Part shown: positions 8,954 through 17,236 of the stretch, piece after piece
How the letters are laid out: each line of letters starts with the position of its first letter
Numbering within the stretch: position 1 is the first letter of the stretch
NCBI GenBank assembly: GCA_030147505.1
Contig: JASBVG010000009.1
Span: forward strand, 1 to 64,000
Source of the DNA: Tardiphaga sp.
GTDB lineage: Bacteria; Pseudomonadota; Alphaproteobacteria; Rhizobiales; Xanthobacteraceae
Direction: 5' to 3'
Length of the DNA: 64,000 bases
The notes under the pieces: generated by a model
What the model was told of the DNA's origin: nothing
What the model saw: only the letters and a program-made list of their open reading frames with translations
Databases searched by the model: none
Translations under genes and position numbers: made by a program

Positions 8954-9601
8954 TTAGCCTTTCGGCACCGGCGTTTTGAGCAGTTGCTGCTCCCACAAAT
9001 AGGCGATGCCGCTTCCGCCGTTGTGCTGTATGATGACGTCGGTCAATGCGGCCGCCGTGTCCAACCGGGCCCAGTCGCGCTGCCATTCACCGGCCAACGC
9101 GAACCAGGTCATCATGTTGGCGCCGGCTGCAATCATGCGCTGGATCGCGACCTCGTGGGCTTCGACCGACATGCCGCCGGACGCGTCGGTGATGACCGTG
9201 ACGTCCCAGCCCTCGCCGAGCGCCTGGATCGTGGGCATCGCGACGCATACTTCGGTCCACAGGCCAGCGATGATCAGCTGCTTGCGGCCCGTCGCCTTCA
9301 CAACGTCCACCACCTTCTTGTCTTCCCAAGTGTTGACCCAGGTCCGGTCGATCACCTCCTGCCCGGGGAAGACATCGGTGATCTGCGGGAACAGAAGACC
9401 GCCGCGTGCAGCGATCACGCTCGTCAGAATCGTGGGGACGCCGAAAACCTTGGCGGTCTTGGCCAGACCCGTGACATTGTTGATCACCATATGCGGGTCG
9501 TGGCTGTTCAGATTAGCGAGTTGGTACGGCTGGTGGTCGATCAGAACGAGAACCGAGTCTTCGGGACGAAGAAGCGACGCTAGGCCGTTACGGAAGGTCA
9601 T
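8954..9601 (-). CDS. Isochorismatase-family (YcaC-like) cysteine hydrolase
   Basis: This encodes 215 residues. The cysteine-hydrolase triad region is visible: Asp22 in VLIDHQPYQ and Cys119 in GLWTEVCV, with the typical central strand KQLIIAGLWTE. The extended C-terminal part (MMTWFALAGEWQRDW) is characteristic of the YcaC subgroup, whose substrate is generally unknown. The ATG at 9601 with an AGAGGA ribosome site is preferred over a TTG one codon earlier. The LysR regulator gene is divergent, 149 bases away, and is the likely regulator by the common LysR arrangement (inference). Confidence 0.9.
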   Translation of the reverse strand: MTFRNGLASLLRPEDSVLVLIDHQPYQLANLNSHDPHMVINNVTGLAKTAKVFGVPTILTSVIAARGGLLFPQITDVFPGQEVIDRTWVNTWEDKKVVDVVKATGRKQLIIAGLWTEVCVAMPTIQALGEGWDVTVITDASGGMSVEAHEVAIQRMIAAGANMMTWFALAGEWQRDWARLDTAAALTDVIIQHNGGSGIAYLWEQQLLKTPVPKG

Positions 9602-9750
9602 CAATACATCCTCTGCTGCCGTTGTAAGTGAGGTGGGTCGGGAGACATGCGCCGACGGCGCCGTCGCCTGCCGAGGGTATTGCCGATGCTGTTGGTAATG
9701 CGATAGTGCCGGTTCTCGCCAAGCTGTGTCGCGGAACGGGGAACGCCGAA

Positions 9751-10623
9751 TTGGATATCGAAGACCTCAGGACATTCGTGGAAGTGGCCGATGCCGGGGG
9801 TGTGTCATCCGCCGCGCGCCGGCTCGGTGTCTCCAAGTCGATTGTCAGTCGGCAACTCGCCCGGCTCGAAGCGGACCTTGGCGTCCAGCTGCTTGCGCGC
9901 ACCACGCGCGGCGCCGCGCTCACGGAAGCCGGCGTCATGTTTCGCGATCACGCCTCCCGCGCCTGCGCCGAGATCGACACTGCGCGAGAATTGATCCTGC
10001 CTGACGGTGAGCTGTGCGGGCGACTGCGTATTGCGGTGCCTCTGACTTTCGGCGCAACGCATTTGGCGCCCGTGCTGGCGGAGATGGCGCGCCGTCATCC
10101 GAAGCTTCACATCCACACCGCCTATAGCGATCGCTTTGTCGATCTCATCGCGGAAGGTTTCGATTGCGCGATCCGGTTCGGCTATCTGCCGGACTCGAAT
10201 CTGATCGCGCGACATGTCGGACCCATCTATGGACGACTTGTAGCGAGTCCGGACTATATCAAGGCGCATGGTGCGCCAGAGAAGCCGGAAGACCTCGCCG
10301 CCCATGAAGCCCTCATGCGGGGCACGGAAGCCTGGCAGTTCACCGATGGCGACAAGATCGTGACGGTTCGCCCGCAGGGGCGTTTCAAGGCCGACAACGC
10401 GACGGCGCTGTTGGCAGCGGCTTTGGCTGGGCTCGGCATTGCCTGGCTCCCCGATGGTGTCACCGATGAGCATATTGCTTCCGGTGCGCTCGTTCTGCTC
10501 ATGCCACGCTATCCACCACCGCAGGCGGGCATGTATGTCATCCGCCCGCCAAGCCAGCATCCCGCACGAAAGGTGCGAGTTCTCACCGAAATGCTGATCG
10601 CGTGTTTTGAAAAGACACCGTGA
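9751..10623 (+). CDS. LysR-family transcriptional regulator
   Basis: This encodes about 290 residues from the TTG at 9751. The N-terminal winged helix-turn-helix is clear (DIEDLRTFVEVADAGGVSSA, then RLGVSKSIVSRQLARLE), followed by the periplasmic-binding-like effector domain (from about residue 90, LRIAVPLTFG). The frame is open to a possible start at 9628, but those 41 residues are not LysR-like, and the family nearly always begins just before 'DLRTF', so 9751 is chosen; upstream starts remain possible. The gene is divergent from the YcaC-like hydrolase. LysR proteins usually bind such shared promoter regions; no clear inverted-repeat operator was identified by eye. Confidence 0.92.
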   Translation: MDIEDLRTFVEVADAGGVSSAARRLGVSKSIVSRQLARLEADLGVQLLARTTRGAALTEAGVMFRDHASRACAEIDTARELILPDGELCGRLRIAVPLTFGATHLAPVLAEMARRHPKLHIHTAYSDRFVDLIAEGFDCAIRFGYLPDSNLIARHVGPIYGRLVASPDYIKAHGAPEKPEDLAAHEALMRGTEAWQFTDGDKIVTVRPQGRFKADNATALLAAALAGLGIAWLPDGVTDEHIASGALVLLMPRYPPPQAGMYVIRPPSQHPARKVRVLTEMLIACFEKTP

Positions 10624-10792
10624 CGGCTCTGCTCGTCCTAGCGAGCGGATAAGGCGCGGGCGGAGGGCCGGTAGTGGAGGGTGGACGCACTCGGCACAAC
10701 ATGACGTGTTGCCGCGTCATGTTGTCGCCCGGAATGTGCGATGCGCGTTGCGACGCTTGCGCCCCGGTGGATGCTGATGACAGGATTTGTCC

Positions 10793-11551
10793 ATGCTTGC
10801 CACGGTCCAATATCATGCTTGGCGGCGTGTGCGTGCTGCATACTACGCCTTCGGCCTTGCCCGAATGCCTTTCGGGAATGCGCTCGGACGCGCCGTGAGC
10901 GATTGGGAGATCGCGCAGGGCTTCGGTGACAGCCCGAAGGCAAAGGCAGCCTGGGACGCCGAATATGGCGACGGGCGCTGGAACTATATCGGGCAGCTCC
11001 ATGAGAACAGCCGCTACTGGACGCTGATCGGTTACATGGACGCGTTCCGGCGCGGCGGCGAGTATCTCGATGTCGGCTGCGGCGACGGCGTGCTGTTCGA
11101 ACGCTTCAAGGCGCTCGGTTATCATCGCTATGTCGGGATCGATATCTCGGATGTCGCGATCGACAGGCTGCGCCACCACAATGACGAGCACACGAGCTTC
11201 GCTCAGGCCGATGGCAATGTGTACGAACCCATCGGGCGTTTCGACGTGATCGTGCTCAACGAGTCGCTCTACTATCTCAGCGATCCCGTTCAATCCCTCC
11301 ACCGCTATGCGCAGTGGCTCAAGCCGGATGGTTGCATCATCGTGTCGACCTATACGGCGTCACGGCGCTCGCTCGCGGTGCTGCGCGAAGCGAAGGGATC
11401 GTTCGCCGTCATCGACGAGGCCAGAACGACACAGGGGGCGATGTCCTGGCTGTGCACCGTGCTGAAGAAATCCAGGGCGGCGGCAGTTGCGCTCATCACA
11501 GGGGCGGCCACGGACGCCGGCAATCTTCTTGCCGGGTTGCTGGCTATCTAG
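10793..11551 (+). CDS. Class I SAM-dependent methyltransferase
   Basis: This encodes about 252 residues. The SAM-binding motif I is GGEYLDVGCGDG near residue 90, with the acidic end of strand beta 2 in YVGIDISD and motif III-like DVIVLNESLYYL. The fold is that of the UbiE/SmtA-type methyltransferases. The substrate is unknown; the nearby polysaccharide-type membrane protein and second methyltransferase suggest a glycan or glycolipid role (inference). The ATG at 10793 has an AGGA upstream; a TTG two codons earlier is also open. The C-terminal 60 residues are Ala-rich and not typical of the core fold. Confidence 0.85.
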   Translation: MLATVQYHAWRRVRAAYYAFGLARMPFGNALGRAVSDWEIAQGFGDSPKAKAAWDAEYGDGRWNYIGQLHENSRYWTLIGYMDAFRRGGEYLDVGCGDGVLFERFKALGYHRYVGIDISDVAIDRLRHHNDEHTSFAQADGNVYEPIGRFDVIVLNESLYYLSDPVQSLHRYAQWLKPDGCIIVSTYTASRRSLAVLREAKGSFAVIDEARTTQGAMSWLCTVLKKSRAAAVALITGAATDAGNLLAGLLAI

Positions 11552-11602
11552 CACCGATCCATCTTCTCCCGAAATCGTAACGCGTTGTCCCCGGAGCTCG
11601 CG

Positions 11603-11833
11603 TCAATACGTGCGCGTTATCCTCTGCACGAAGGCCCTGATGATGGGGGCTGCCAGGATCACGATGGGCAGCATGATCAGCCAGGATAACGACCACGCTG
11701 ACAGCCAATGGAGGAGAAAGGAGCGCTCCTGCCAAAACGGAACGCTCGCGACCGCAGAGGACACGCCGCTGGTGAGACCGGACTGGATCACGCCGAACGT
11801 CAGGTGACTATGCCGGGCAGGTATCAGTGTCAT
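11603..11833 (-). CDS. DUF2798-family small membrane protein
   Basis: This encodes 76 residues. The pattern 'LTFGVIQSGLTSGVSS ... WLSAWSLSWLIMLPIVILAAPIIRAFV' matches the DUF2798 family of short two-helix inner-membrane proteins, function unknown. A very good ribosome site (GGAGGA) precedes the ATG at 11833. It lies convergent to the upstream methyltransferase gene. Confidence 0.75.
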   Translation of the reverse strand: MTLIPARHSHLTFGVIQSGLTSGVSSAVASVPFWQERSFLLHWLSAWSLSWLIMLPIVILAAPIIRAFVQRITRTY

Positions 11834-12228
11834 TCAATGTCCTCCGATAAGGGAGGACAAGGCAATAAACCTGCCAGATCATGTTTGGCTTCCGCCGGAG
11901 CGTTATGCTGTCTGGAAATCGGATGCCGCGTTTTGGATCGCGTTCAGGGGCGGAGCGCGACGATGCTTTGGGTGAAGTTGCTTTCGTTCCGCGGTCACTT
12001 TCCGAGTCCCGATCGTTGGGCGATCTCTCCAATTTTAATAGAATGCCGGCTATTCCAACAAGGAGTCGTCATGGCGTTCGCGCGAAGCCTCCTTCATTGT
12101 GAGATCGTGGTTGGACCGGGTTAAGCATCCCGGGCAATTCGCGGTAGTTCTATGCTTGTTTGAGCTGACTTGTATCTTTCAGTCGTCTACTGAGGCGCAA
12201 TACTGAATAGAATACATGGAGGCACCAT
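11834..12228. other. Intergenic region without a supported gene
   Basis: 395 bases lie between the divergent DUF2798 gene and the second methyltransferase. Several short open frames exist but none has a ribosome site with a sensible protein. The promoters of both flanking genes must lie here, but no clear element was recognised. Confidence 0.5.
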
Positions 12229-12915
12229 ATGCGTCGCATCGGGCAGATCATTGGTGATTATGACAATCCGAACAGCCTTGGTTCGCGCTTTCGTGCGCGT
12301 CGCAGCGCTCCTCTCCGTCGTCTCATTGAAACCGTGCATGCCGAGAAGGGCGCCGTCAGAATCCTCGATGTCGGCGGTATGGAATATTACTGGGACATGC
12401 TGGGCGAGCCCTATCTCGCGCAGCACAATGTTCATATCGACCTTCTGAACCTGAAGGGCGACATTCGTGCGATCAGGAACGCGCAGCGGTTCAGCGCCGT
12501 CGAAGGCAATGGCTGCGATATGCCTTTCGCCGACAACAGCTATGACATCTGTCACTCCAATTCCGTCATCGAGCATGTCGGGAACTGGCACAACAAGGTG
12601 GCCTTTGCACGCGAGACGACCCGCGTCGCTCCGCATTACTTTCACCAGACGCCGAATTTCTGGTTTCCCTGGGAGCCGCATCAGAGCATGGCGTTCTATC
12701 ACTGGCTGCCGGCGCCCATGCAGCTCTGGATCGCGCGGAACTACCGGCTCGGCTGGGCGAAGAGCAAGGCTGAAACGGTGACAGACGGCATGTGGGCCGT
12801 CGAACACGCAAGCATGCTCGATCGCACGATGTTCGACAGCCTGTTTCCGAATGCGAAGATCATCGTGGAGCGCCTGGTCGGCTATCCCAAATCTTTCGTG
12901 GCGACGAGCAGTTAG
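12229..12915 (+). CDS. SAM-dependent methyltransferase (second)
   Basis: This encodes 228 residues. Motif I is degenerate but recognisable (AVRILDVGGMEYYW near residue 43); later blocks are VHIDLLNLKGDIRAI and SYDICHSNSVIEHVGNW, the usual acidic and motif II/III positions of class I methyltransferases. The ATG at 12229 has a GGAGG ribosome site 6 bases upstream. The aromatic HQTPNFWFPWEPHQ stretch is typical of methyltransferases found in exopolysaccharide and glycosyltransferase clusters. It is followed, after 226 bases, by a VpsF-like membrane protein on the same strand. The substrate is unknown. Confidence 0.85.
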   Translation: MRRIGQIIGDYDNPNSLGSRFRARRSAPLRRLIETVHAEKGAVRILDVGGMEYYWDMLGEPYLAQHNVHIDLLNLKGDIRAIRNAQRFSAVEGNGCDMPFADNSYDICHSNSVIEHVGNWHNKVAFARETTRVAPHYFHQTPNFWFPWEPHQSMAFYHWLPAPMQLWIARNYRLGWAKSKAETVTDGMWAVEHASMLDRTMFDSLFPNAKIIVERLVGYPKSFVATSS

Positions 12916-13141
12916 GCATCTTCCGGCCGCGCGCGGCCGGTGCATTGATACGTTAGCGTGGTTTTAACCGTGTTGGGGCACTCTCAACGCAGTCGCGGGT
13001 GACCGGAGTGTTGATGTTGGCCGAGCGAAAGCCATGGGCAGAGCCGGATGACATCGCTTCGAAACGCGTAAGCGAGGTTGCCTGTCGCTGGCGTCCGATC
13101 GCGGTAGCGTCGACTTCCCTTCTCCTGTTCGCAACACGACC

Positions 13142-14470
13142 ATGAGCGATCGGGTCGCTGACAGTGTCGAGCGGATGGCTCGCGCGTCTTTTCAAGGACA
13201 GTCGGTCAGGCTCAATTTGCCTTTTGCCGGCCCCGGCATCCAGAAGATGCTGGTCGTCTATTTCCTGCTCGTCTTCCTGTTTTCCGGAACGGTGCTGGAT
13301 CTTATCGGCTACGACTATTCCGCGATCGAGGGGGCGCAGATCACCAAGATCCATCCGGCAACCTATTTTATCGCGTTGCTGTTTCCCGTTTTCATTCTGT
13401 CGTATCCACGCAAGCTCGATCTCGCCCGCTATTATCTCGCGACGAAGCTCGGATCGATCTTCTTCTTTTGTGCCGCGACCTTCGCTTTCATCAATATCGT
13501 TCTCGGTGGGCGCAATGGCTTCGGCATGTATTTCGACACCGACCTGCATCTGTTTCTTTGCTGCATGCTGCTGCCCTTCGTTCCGTCCGAAGGGATGGTA
13601 AAGCTCGAGCGCTTCCTGCATGCGTTCTTTGCCGTGAACGCGACGCTGGCGATTTTCGAGCTGGTGTCGGGGATCATGGTTTTTCCGCTCACAACCTATT
13701 CGCCGGATGGCACCCAGATCGCCGAGGCACGTGCTGTCGCGCTGCTGGGCCATCCCCTGCATGCTGCCACGATCACCTGCGCCTATATCGTGAGCTTGCT
13801 GGTCGGCGGCGGCAAGCTCCTGGAGACGCGATGGCGGATGCCAATGATCGCGTTACAGACCGCGGCCATGGTCGCATTCGGCGGGCGTACGGCGCTGGTT
13901 CTGACGCTACTCATTCTCACGATCACGATCTGCTGGCAGATCGTCCGGTTTTCATCCGGCCATCGATATGCCCGCAGCACGGTGATGATTGCCATCGCGG
14001 CGGTGCCGGTCGGGATCGCGATCGTGACGGGGCTGGCGCGGGCCGGCTTCTTCGATCAGCTGCTCGAACGCTTCAATGAAGACGGCGGCAGTGCCCGCAG
14101 CCGTCTGGTGATGTTCCCGCTCTGGGGGTCCTTCAATTGGGGGGATTTCCTGTGGGGGCCGGATCCCGATTACATCCGCTCGCAGATGTATTCCTTCGGC
14201 ATGGAATGGGGCATCGAAAATCCCTTCGTCCATATCAGCATCTATCAGGGCGTGGTGATTTCGTCCCTGATCCTGTTCGGCCTGCTTCTCGTCTTCTACG
14301 ACGCCTTCCGGCGCCTGGAACCGCGCGTTGTGGTTCCGATGATCGTCTATCTGATGCTGGTCAATACATTCGGGTCTTTCGCCGGGCGCTTCCTCAATCT
14401 GACGCTGTTCCTGATACTCGTATCCGCGCTGTTCCGACGGCAGGATGCCTCGTCTCGCTACGTTGTTTAG
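13142..14470 (+). CDS. Polysaccharide-biosynthesis membrane protein, VpsF-like
   Basis: This encodes 442 residues with about 10 hydrophobic segments spread through its length (for example LVVYFLLVFLFSGTVL, FIALLFPVFILS, MLLPFVPSEG, TVMIAIAAVPVGIAIV, SLILFGLLLVFY) and a long extracytoplasmic loop before the last helices (WGPDPDYIRSQMYSFGMEWG). The layout is that of O-antigen ligase or Wzy-like polymerase proteins, and the overall sequence recalls the VpsF family of exopolysaccharide clusters. The assignment is by resemblance. The acceptor glycan is unknown, and no glycosyltransferases are next to it, so this may be a fragment of a larger function encoded elsewhere. The terminator at 14500 closes it. 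Confidence 0.7.
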   Translation: MSDRVADSVERMARASFQGQSVRLNLPFAGPGIQKMLVVYFLLVFLFSGTVLDLIGYDYSAIEGAQITKIHPATYFIALLFPVFILSYPRKLDLARYYLATKLGSIFFFCAATFAFINIVLGGRNGFGMYFDTDLHLFLCCMLLPFVPSEGMVKLERFLHAFFAVNATLAIFELVSGIMVFPLTTYSPDGTQIAEARAVALLGHPLHAATITCAYIVSLLVGGGKLLETRWRMPMIALQTAAMVAFGGRTALVLTLLILTITICWQIVRFSSGHRYARSTVMIAIAAVPVGIAIVTGLARAGFFDQLLERFNEDGGSARSRLVMFPLWGSFNWGDFLWGPDPDYIRSQMYSFGMEWGIENPFVHISIYQGVVISSLILFGLLLVFYDAFRRLEPRVVVPMIVYLMLVNTFGSFAGRFLNLTLFLILVSALFRRQDASSRYVV

Positions 14471-14499
14471 AGGCGATCTCAACGGGAAGGGTGTGAATC

Positions 14500-14530
14500 A
14501 AAAAGCCCGCGACTGAGCCGCGGGCTTTTT
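14500..14530. terminator. Bidirectional rho-independent terminator
   Basis: A perfect 12-bp palindrome (aaaaagcccgcg / cgcgggcttttt) with a 7-base loop lies between the convergent VpsF-like gene (plus) and the small exported protein (minus). The A-run and T-run allow it to terminate both. Confidence 0.92.
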
Positions 14531-14553
14531 GATGAATGTGTCGTTGAAGCGGC

Positions 14554-14811
14554 TTAGTGACGATCGGTGGTCACCACGCGGGCCTCGCGGATGTTGATCA
14601 CCTTGGTTGCGGCGTTGCGTAGGCAGGAAGCCTCGAAATTCGGCCATGCCTGTTCGGAACAGGCGCGCCCGACGGCCTTGACGTCCAGACGGTCAGCTTT
14701 GGCCAGAGCCACCGGAACCGACGCTTCGACCCGTGGCGCGAAGCCGGGAAGGATGGTGACGGCGGCGGCAATGAAAGCTGCGATCGCGACCGCGGAAAGA
14801 GCCTTGATCAT
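14554..14811 (-). CDS. Small exported protein of unknown function
   Basis: This encodes 85 residues. An N-terminal hydrophobic stretch (MIKALSAVAIAAFIAAAVTI) acts as a signal peptide, with possible cleavage near VEA. The mature part has two cysteines (GRACSEQAW, EASCLRNAA) about 20 residues apart that could form a disulfide in the periplasm, and ends in a charged segment. Proteins of this size and pattern are frequent in Bradyrhizobium-type genomes and have no assigned function. It converges on the shared terminator. Confidence 0.75.
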   Translation of the reverse strand: MIKALSAVAIAAFIAAAVTILPGFAPRVEASVPVALAKADRLDVKAVGRACSEQAWPNFEASCLRNAATKVINIREARVVTTDRH

Positions 14812-15135
14812 GACGGTCCCCTGTCGGTTGGGTCATTTTGACCCGGTTGTCTGTCGATCCCTGTGCCTGCCTGATTAGTCAGGGCCGGTTTCGGGAGGTT
14901 GTCGTCGCCGGGCGAACTGGTTTCGTCACGCTCGGCCTGTGTTTCATCCATCCGCCCGCGACAACACAATTCGCCGAAAAGCGAGTGTTTTCAGTGTCAC
15001 CCCGGATGCCGAATAGACGCGTCGAGCGGCATTTCGGTTCGAACCGGGTTCAAAAATATTCCTGGATGGGCAGGGCATTTCCGATGGAACCAACGCCGCT
15101 TGCAGGGGCACCTTCGGCAGGCTAGGTGTGAACGC
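14812..15135. other. Intergenic region with a small hairpin, no gene
   Basis: 324 bases lie between the divergent small exported protein and coaD. A perfect hairpin (gggtca-ttt-tgaccc, 14830-14844) lies 19 bases upstream of the minus-strand start and might be an operator. No coding frame was supported. Confidence 0.45.
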
Positions 15136-15633
15136 ATGACCCGTATCGCGCTCTATCCGGGATCCTTCGATCCCGTCACCAATGGCCACCTCGACGTGGT
15201 CCGTCATGCCGTCGGCCTGTGCGACAAGCTCGTCGCCGCCGTCGGCGTGCATCCCGGCAAGAAGCCGCTGTTCTCGACGGAAGAGCGGCTCGACATGATC
15301 AAGCAGGTGTTCGGGCCGATCGCCGACAAGGCCGGCTGCCAGTTCGACTGCGTCACCTATGACAATCTTACCACCACGCTCGCGGTGGAGCTCGGCGCCA
15401 CCATTATGATCCGCGGGCTGCGCGATGGCACCGATCTCGATTACGAGATGCAGATCGTCGGCATGAACGAGTCCATGGCGCCCGGCGTGCAAACGGTGTT
15501 TCTGCCGGCCTCGGTGTCCGTCCGCCCGATCACCGCCACACTGGTCCGGCAGATCGCCGCTATGCAGGGAGACGTCTCGGCCTTCGTGCCGGCGGCCGTC
15601 GCCAAGGCTCTTACATCCAAATTCGCCGGCTGA
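15136..15633 (+). CDS. coaD: Phosphopantetheine adenylyltransferase
   Basis: This encodes 165 residues, the usual length. It catalyses the penultimate step of coenzyme A synthesis, transferring AMP from ATP to 4'-phosphopantetheine in the cytoplasm. The nucleotidyltransferase signature is complete: [14 protein letters not shown] with the TxGH His18, then [15 protein letters not shown] in the middle, and a C-terminal [14 protein letters not shown] helix in the place of the usual ISSS-x-VRE motif. The ATG at 15136 begins the canonical [13 protein letters not shown]. It is followed at 26 bases by a cyclophilin gene in the same direction. Confidence 0.97.
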   Translation: MTRIALYPGSFDPVTNGHLDVVRHAVGLCDKLVAAVGVHPGKKPLFSTEERLDMIKQVFGPIADKAGCQFDCVTYDNLTTTLAVELGATIMIRGLRDGTDLDYEMQIVGMNESMAPGVQTVFLPASVSVRPITATLVRQIAAMQGDVSAFVPAAVAKALTSKFAG

Positions 15634-15659
15634 CCGGCATCTTTGCACCCGGAGTTGTC

Positions 15660-16250
15660 ATGATCCGTACCATCGCTCTCGCTGCCGTATTGCTGTCGGC
15701 GGTTCCCGCCTTCGCGCAGGCACCGGCTGCCCCGGCGCCGAGCGCTGCGCCGCTGCCGGCGGGCCTCGACAAGGCAAACGCCATCGTTATCGACACGACC
15801 AAGGGCCGTATCGTGTTCAAGCTGCGCCCGGATATCGCCCCGCAGCATGCTGAGCGCATCAAGCTGCTCGCACGCGAGGGCTATTACAACAACGTTCCGT
15901 TTCACCGCGTGATCGACGGCTTCATGGCGCAGACCGGCGACGGCAAGAACTTCAACGGCACGGGCGGCTCGAAATATCCGAACCTCAAGGCCGAGTTCTC
16001 GCAGGTGCCGTACAAGCGCGGCGTGGTTGGCATGGCGCGCGCGGGCGATCCGGATTCGGCCAATTCGCAGTTCTTCATCATGTTCGCCGACGGCTCCTCG
16101 CTGAACGGTAAATACACGGTCGTCGGCGATGTCGTGCAGGGCATGGATGTGGTCGACAAGTTGAAGAAGGCGCCTCCGGGCTCGCAGTCCGGCGCGGTCA
16201 CCGATCCCGACAAGATGATCACCGTGCGGGTCGCCTCCGACATCAAGTGA
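15660..16250 (+). CDS. Periplasmic cyclophilin-type peptidyl-prolyl isomerase
   Basis: This encodes 196 residues. A signal peptide (MIRTIALAAVLLSAVPAFA, cleavage near FAQA) and a Pro/Ala linker precede the cyclophilin domain (about residues 38-195). The catalytic Arg block FHRVIDGFMAQTGDG and the NSQFFIMFADG block are intact. It speeds cis-trans proline isomerisation of proteins in the periplasm. It forms a tight cluster with coaD upstream and a TolA-C-like protein and a second, cytoplasmic cyclophilin downstream. Confidence 0.95.
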   Translation: MIRTIALAAVLLSAVPAFAQAPAAPAPSAAPLPAGLDKANAIVIDTTKGRIVFKLRPDIAPQHAERIKLLAREGYYNNVPFHRVIDGFMAQTGDGKNFNGTGGSKYPNLKAEFSQVPYKRGVVGMARAGDPDSANSQFFIMFADGSSLNGKYTVVGDVVQGMDVVDKLKKAPPGSQSGAVTDPDKMITVRVASDIK

Positions 16251-16256
16251 GGCGCC

Positions 16257-16697
16257 ATGCTGCGGTGCGGACACATCGTCCTCCTCGCAGCCTGGACGCT
16301 GATCGTGCCTGCTCATGTGAATACCGCTTCGGCGCAGGCCGGGGCGGTGAGCACGCTGGACGGGATCTTCGAGCGGCTGAAGACATGCTGGCGCGGGCCG
16401 GAGCTGCCGCCCGGCCATCCCGGCATGCAGATTACCGTGCTGTTCAGCCTGAAGCGGGACGGCGAACTTCTCGGCCGGCCGCGGATTACCTTCGAAACGC
16501 CGGGCGCTTCCGAGGCCGACAGCATCGCCTACCGGACCGCCGTAATGGAGACTTTGCAACGGTGTACGCCGATGCCATTTAGCGGGGGACTAGGCGACGC
16601 GGTCGCCGGGCGCCCGTTCCGAGTGCGGTTCGACGACCGCCGAAACCAACCCAAACCAAGCGAGAGAAAAGCATGGCTGTCACCGAAAATACTCTGA
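16257..16697 (+). CDS. Exported protein with TonB/TolA C-terminal-like domain
   Basis: This encodes 146 residues. The signal peptide (MLRCGHIVLLAAWTLIVPAH) ends near ASAQA. The rest (CWRGPELPPGHPGMQITVLF, then LKRDGELLGRPRITFETPG and YRTAVMETLQRCTPMPFS) has the strand-helix-strand layout and Cys pair of the TolA/TonB C-terminal fold found in many short rhizobial proteins. Such proteins lack a membrane anchor beyond the signal and their role is unclear. It begins 6 bases after the cyclophilin stop and overlaps the next gene by 25 bases, so it is firmly within the cluster. Confidence 0.7.
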   Translation: MLRCGHIVLLAAWTLIVPAHVNTASAQAGAVSTLDGIFERLKTCWRGPELPPGHPGMQITVLFSLKRDGELLGRPRITFETPGASEADSIAYRTAVMETLQRCTPMPFSGGLGDAVAGRPFRVRFDDRRNQPKPSERKAWLSPKIL

Positions 16698-17140
16698 TCC
16701 TTGAGACCACCCAGGGCAACGTCACCATCGAGATGCGCCCGGACCTGGCGCCGGGCCATGTCGCCCGGATCAAGGAGCTGGTGCGCGACGGCTTCTATGA
16801 CGGCATCGTGTTCCATCGCGTCATCGACGGTTTCATGGCGCAGACCGGCTGCCCGCAGGGCATCGGCACCGGCGGCTCGGGCCAGAAGCTGAAGGCCGAA
16901 TTCAATGCCGAGCCGCATGTACGCGGCACCGTCTCGATGGCCCGCGCGGCCAATCCTGATTCCGGCGATAGCCAGTTCTTCATCTGCTTCGACGACGCCT
17001 CGTTCCTGAACAAGCAGTACACCGTCTGGGGCAAGGTGACCGAAGGCATGGAGAACGTCGACAAGATCAAGCGCGGCGAGCCTGTGCAGAATCCGGACAA
17101 GATCGTGAAAGCCTATATGGTGGCTGATCAGGCCGCCTGA
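16673..17140 (+). CDS. ppiB: Cytoplasmic cyclophilin-type peptidyl-prolyl isomerase
   Basis: This encodes 155 residues without a signal peptide. It is a minimal cyclophilin domain with FHRVIDGFMAQTGCPQGIGT and GDSQFFICFDDA, the residues expected for activity. It is clearly a paralogue of the exported cyclophilin about 400 bases upstream. The start codon lies inside the end of the preceding gene (25-base overlap) and follows a GAGAG ribosome site. Confidence 0.95.
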   Translation: MAVTENTLILETTQGNVTIEMRPDLAPGHVARIKELVRDGFYDGIVFHRVIDGFMAQTGCPQGIGTGGSGQKLKAEFNAEPHVRGTVSMARAANPDSGDSQFFICFDDASFLNKQYTVWGKVTEGMENVDKIKRGEPVQNPDKIVKAYMVADQAA

Positions 17141-17162
17141 TCGTCACGACCATCTCCGACGA

Positions 17163-17217
17163 CGTCATGCCCGGGCCATACGCGAAGCGTTGCTTCGCAA
17201 GTGGCTCGGGCATCCAC
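17163..17217. repeat. REP-like palindromic element
   Basis: An outer arm pair (atgcccgggcca at 17167-17178 against tggctcgggcat at 17202-17213, one mismatch) encloses a perfect inner hairpin (gcgaagc-gtt-gcttcgc, 17182-17198). The 'cgtcatgcccggg ... cgggcatccacg' ends resemble dispersed intergenic palindromes common in Bradyrhizobium-type genomes (recognition by eye). It lies between ppiB and queA. Confidence 0.7.
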
Positions 17218-17236
17218 GTTTATGAACCTTGAGACC

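Noticed and set aside
10583..11302. Open frame of 239 codons on the minus strand
   Set aside because: Overlaps the LysR end and the methyltransferase with a clear SAM motif; no ribosome site and no family.
15040..15060. T-loop-like bases (ggttcgaacc) suggesting a tRNA gene
   Set aside because: No acceptor stem, anticodon arm or D-arm can be folded around it.
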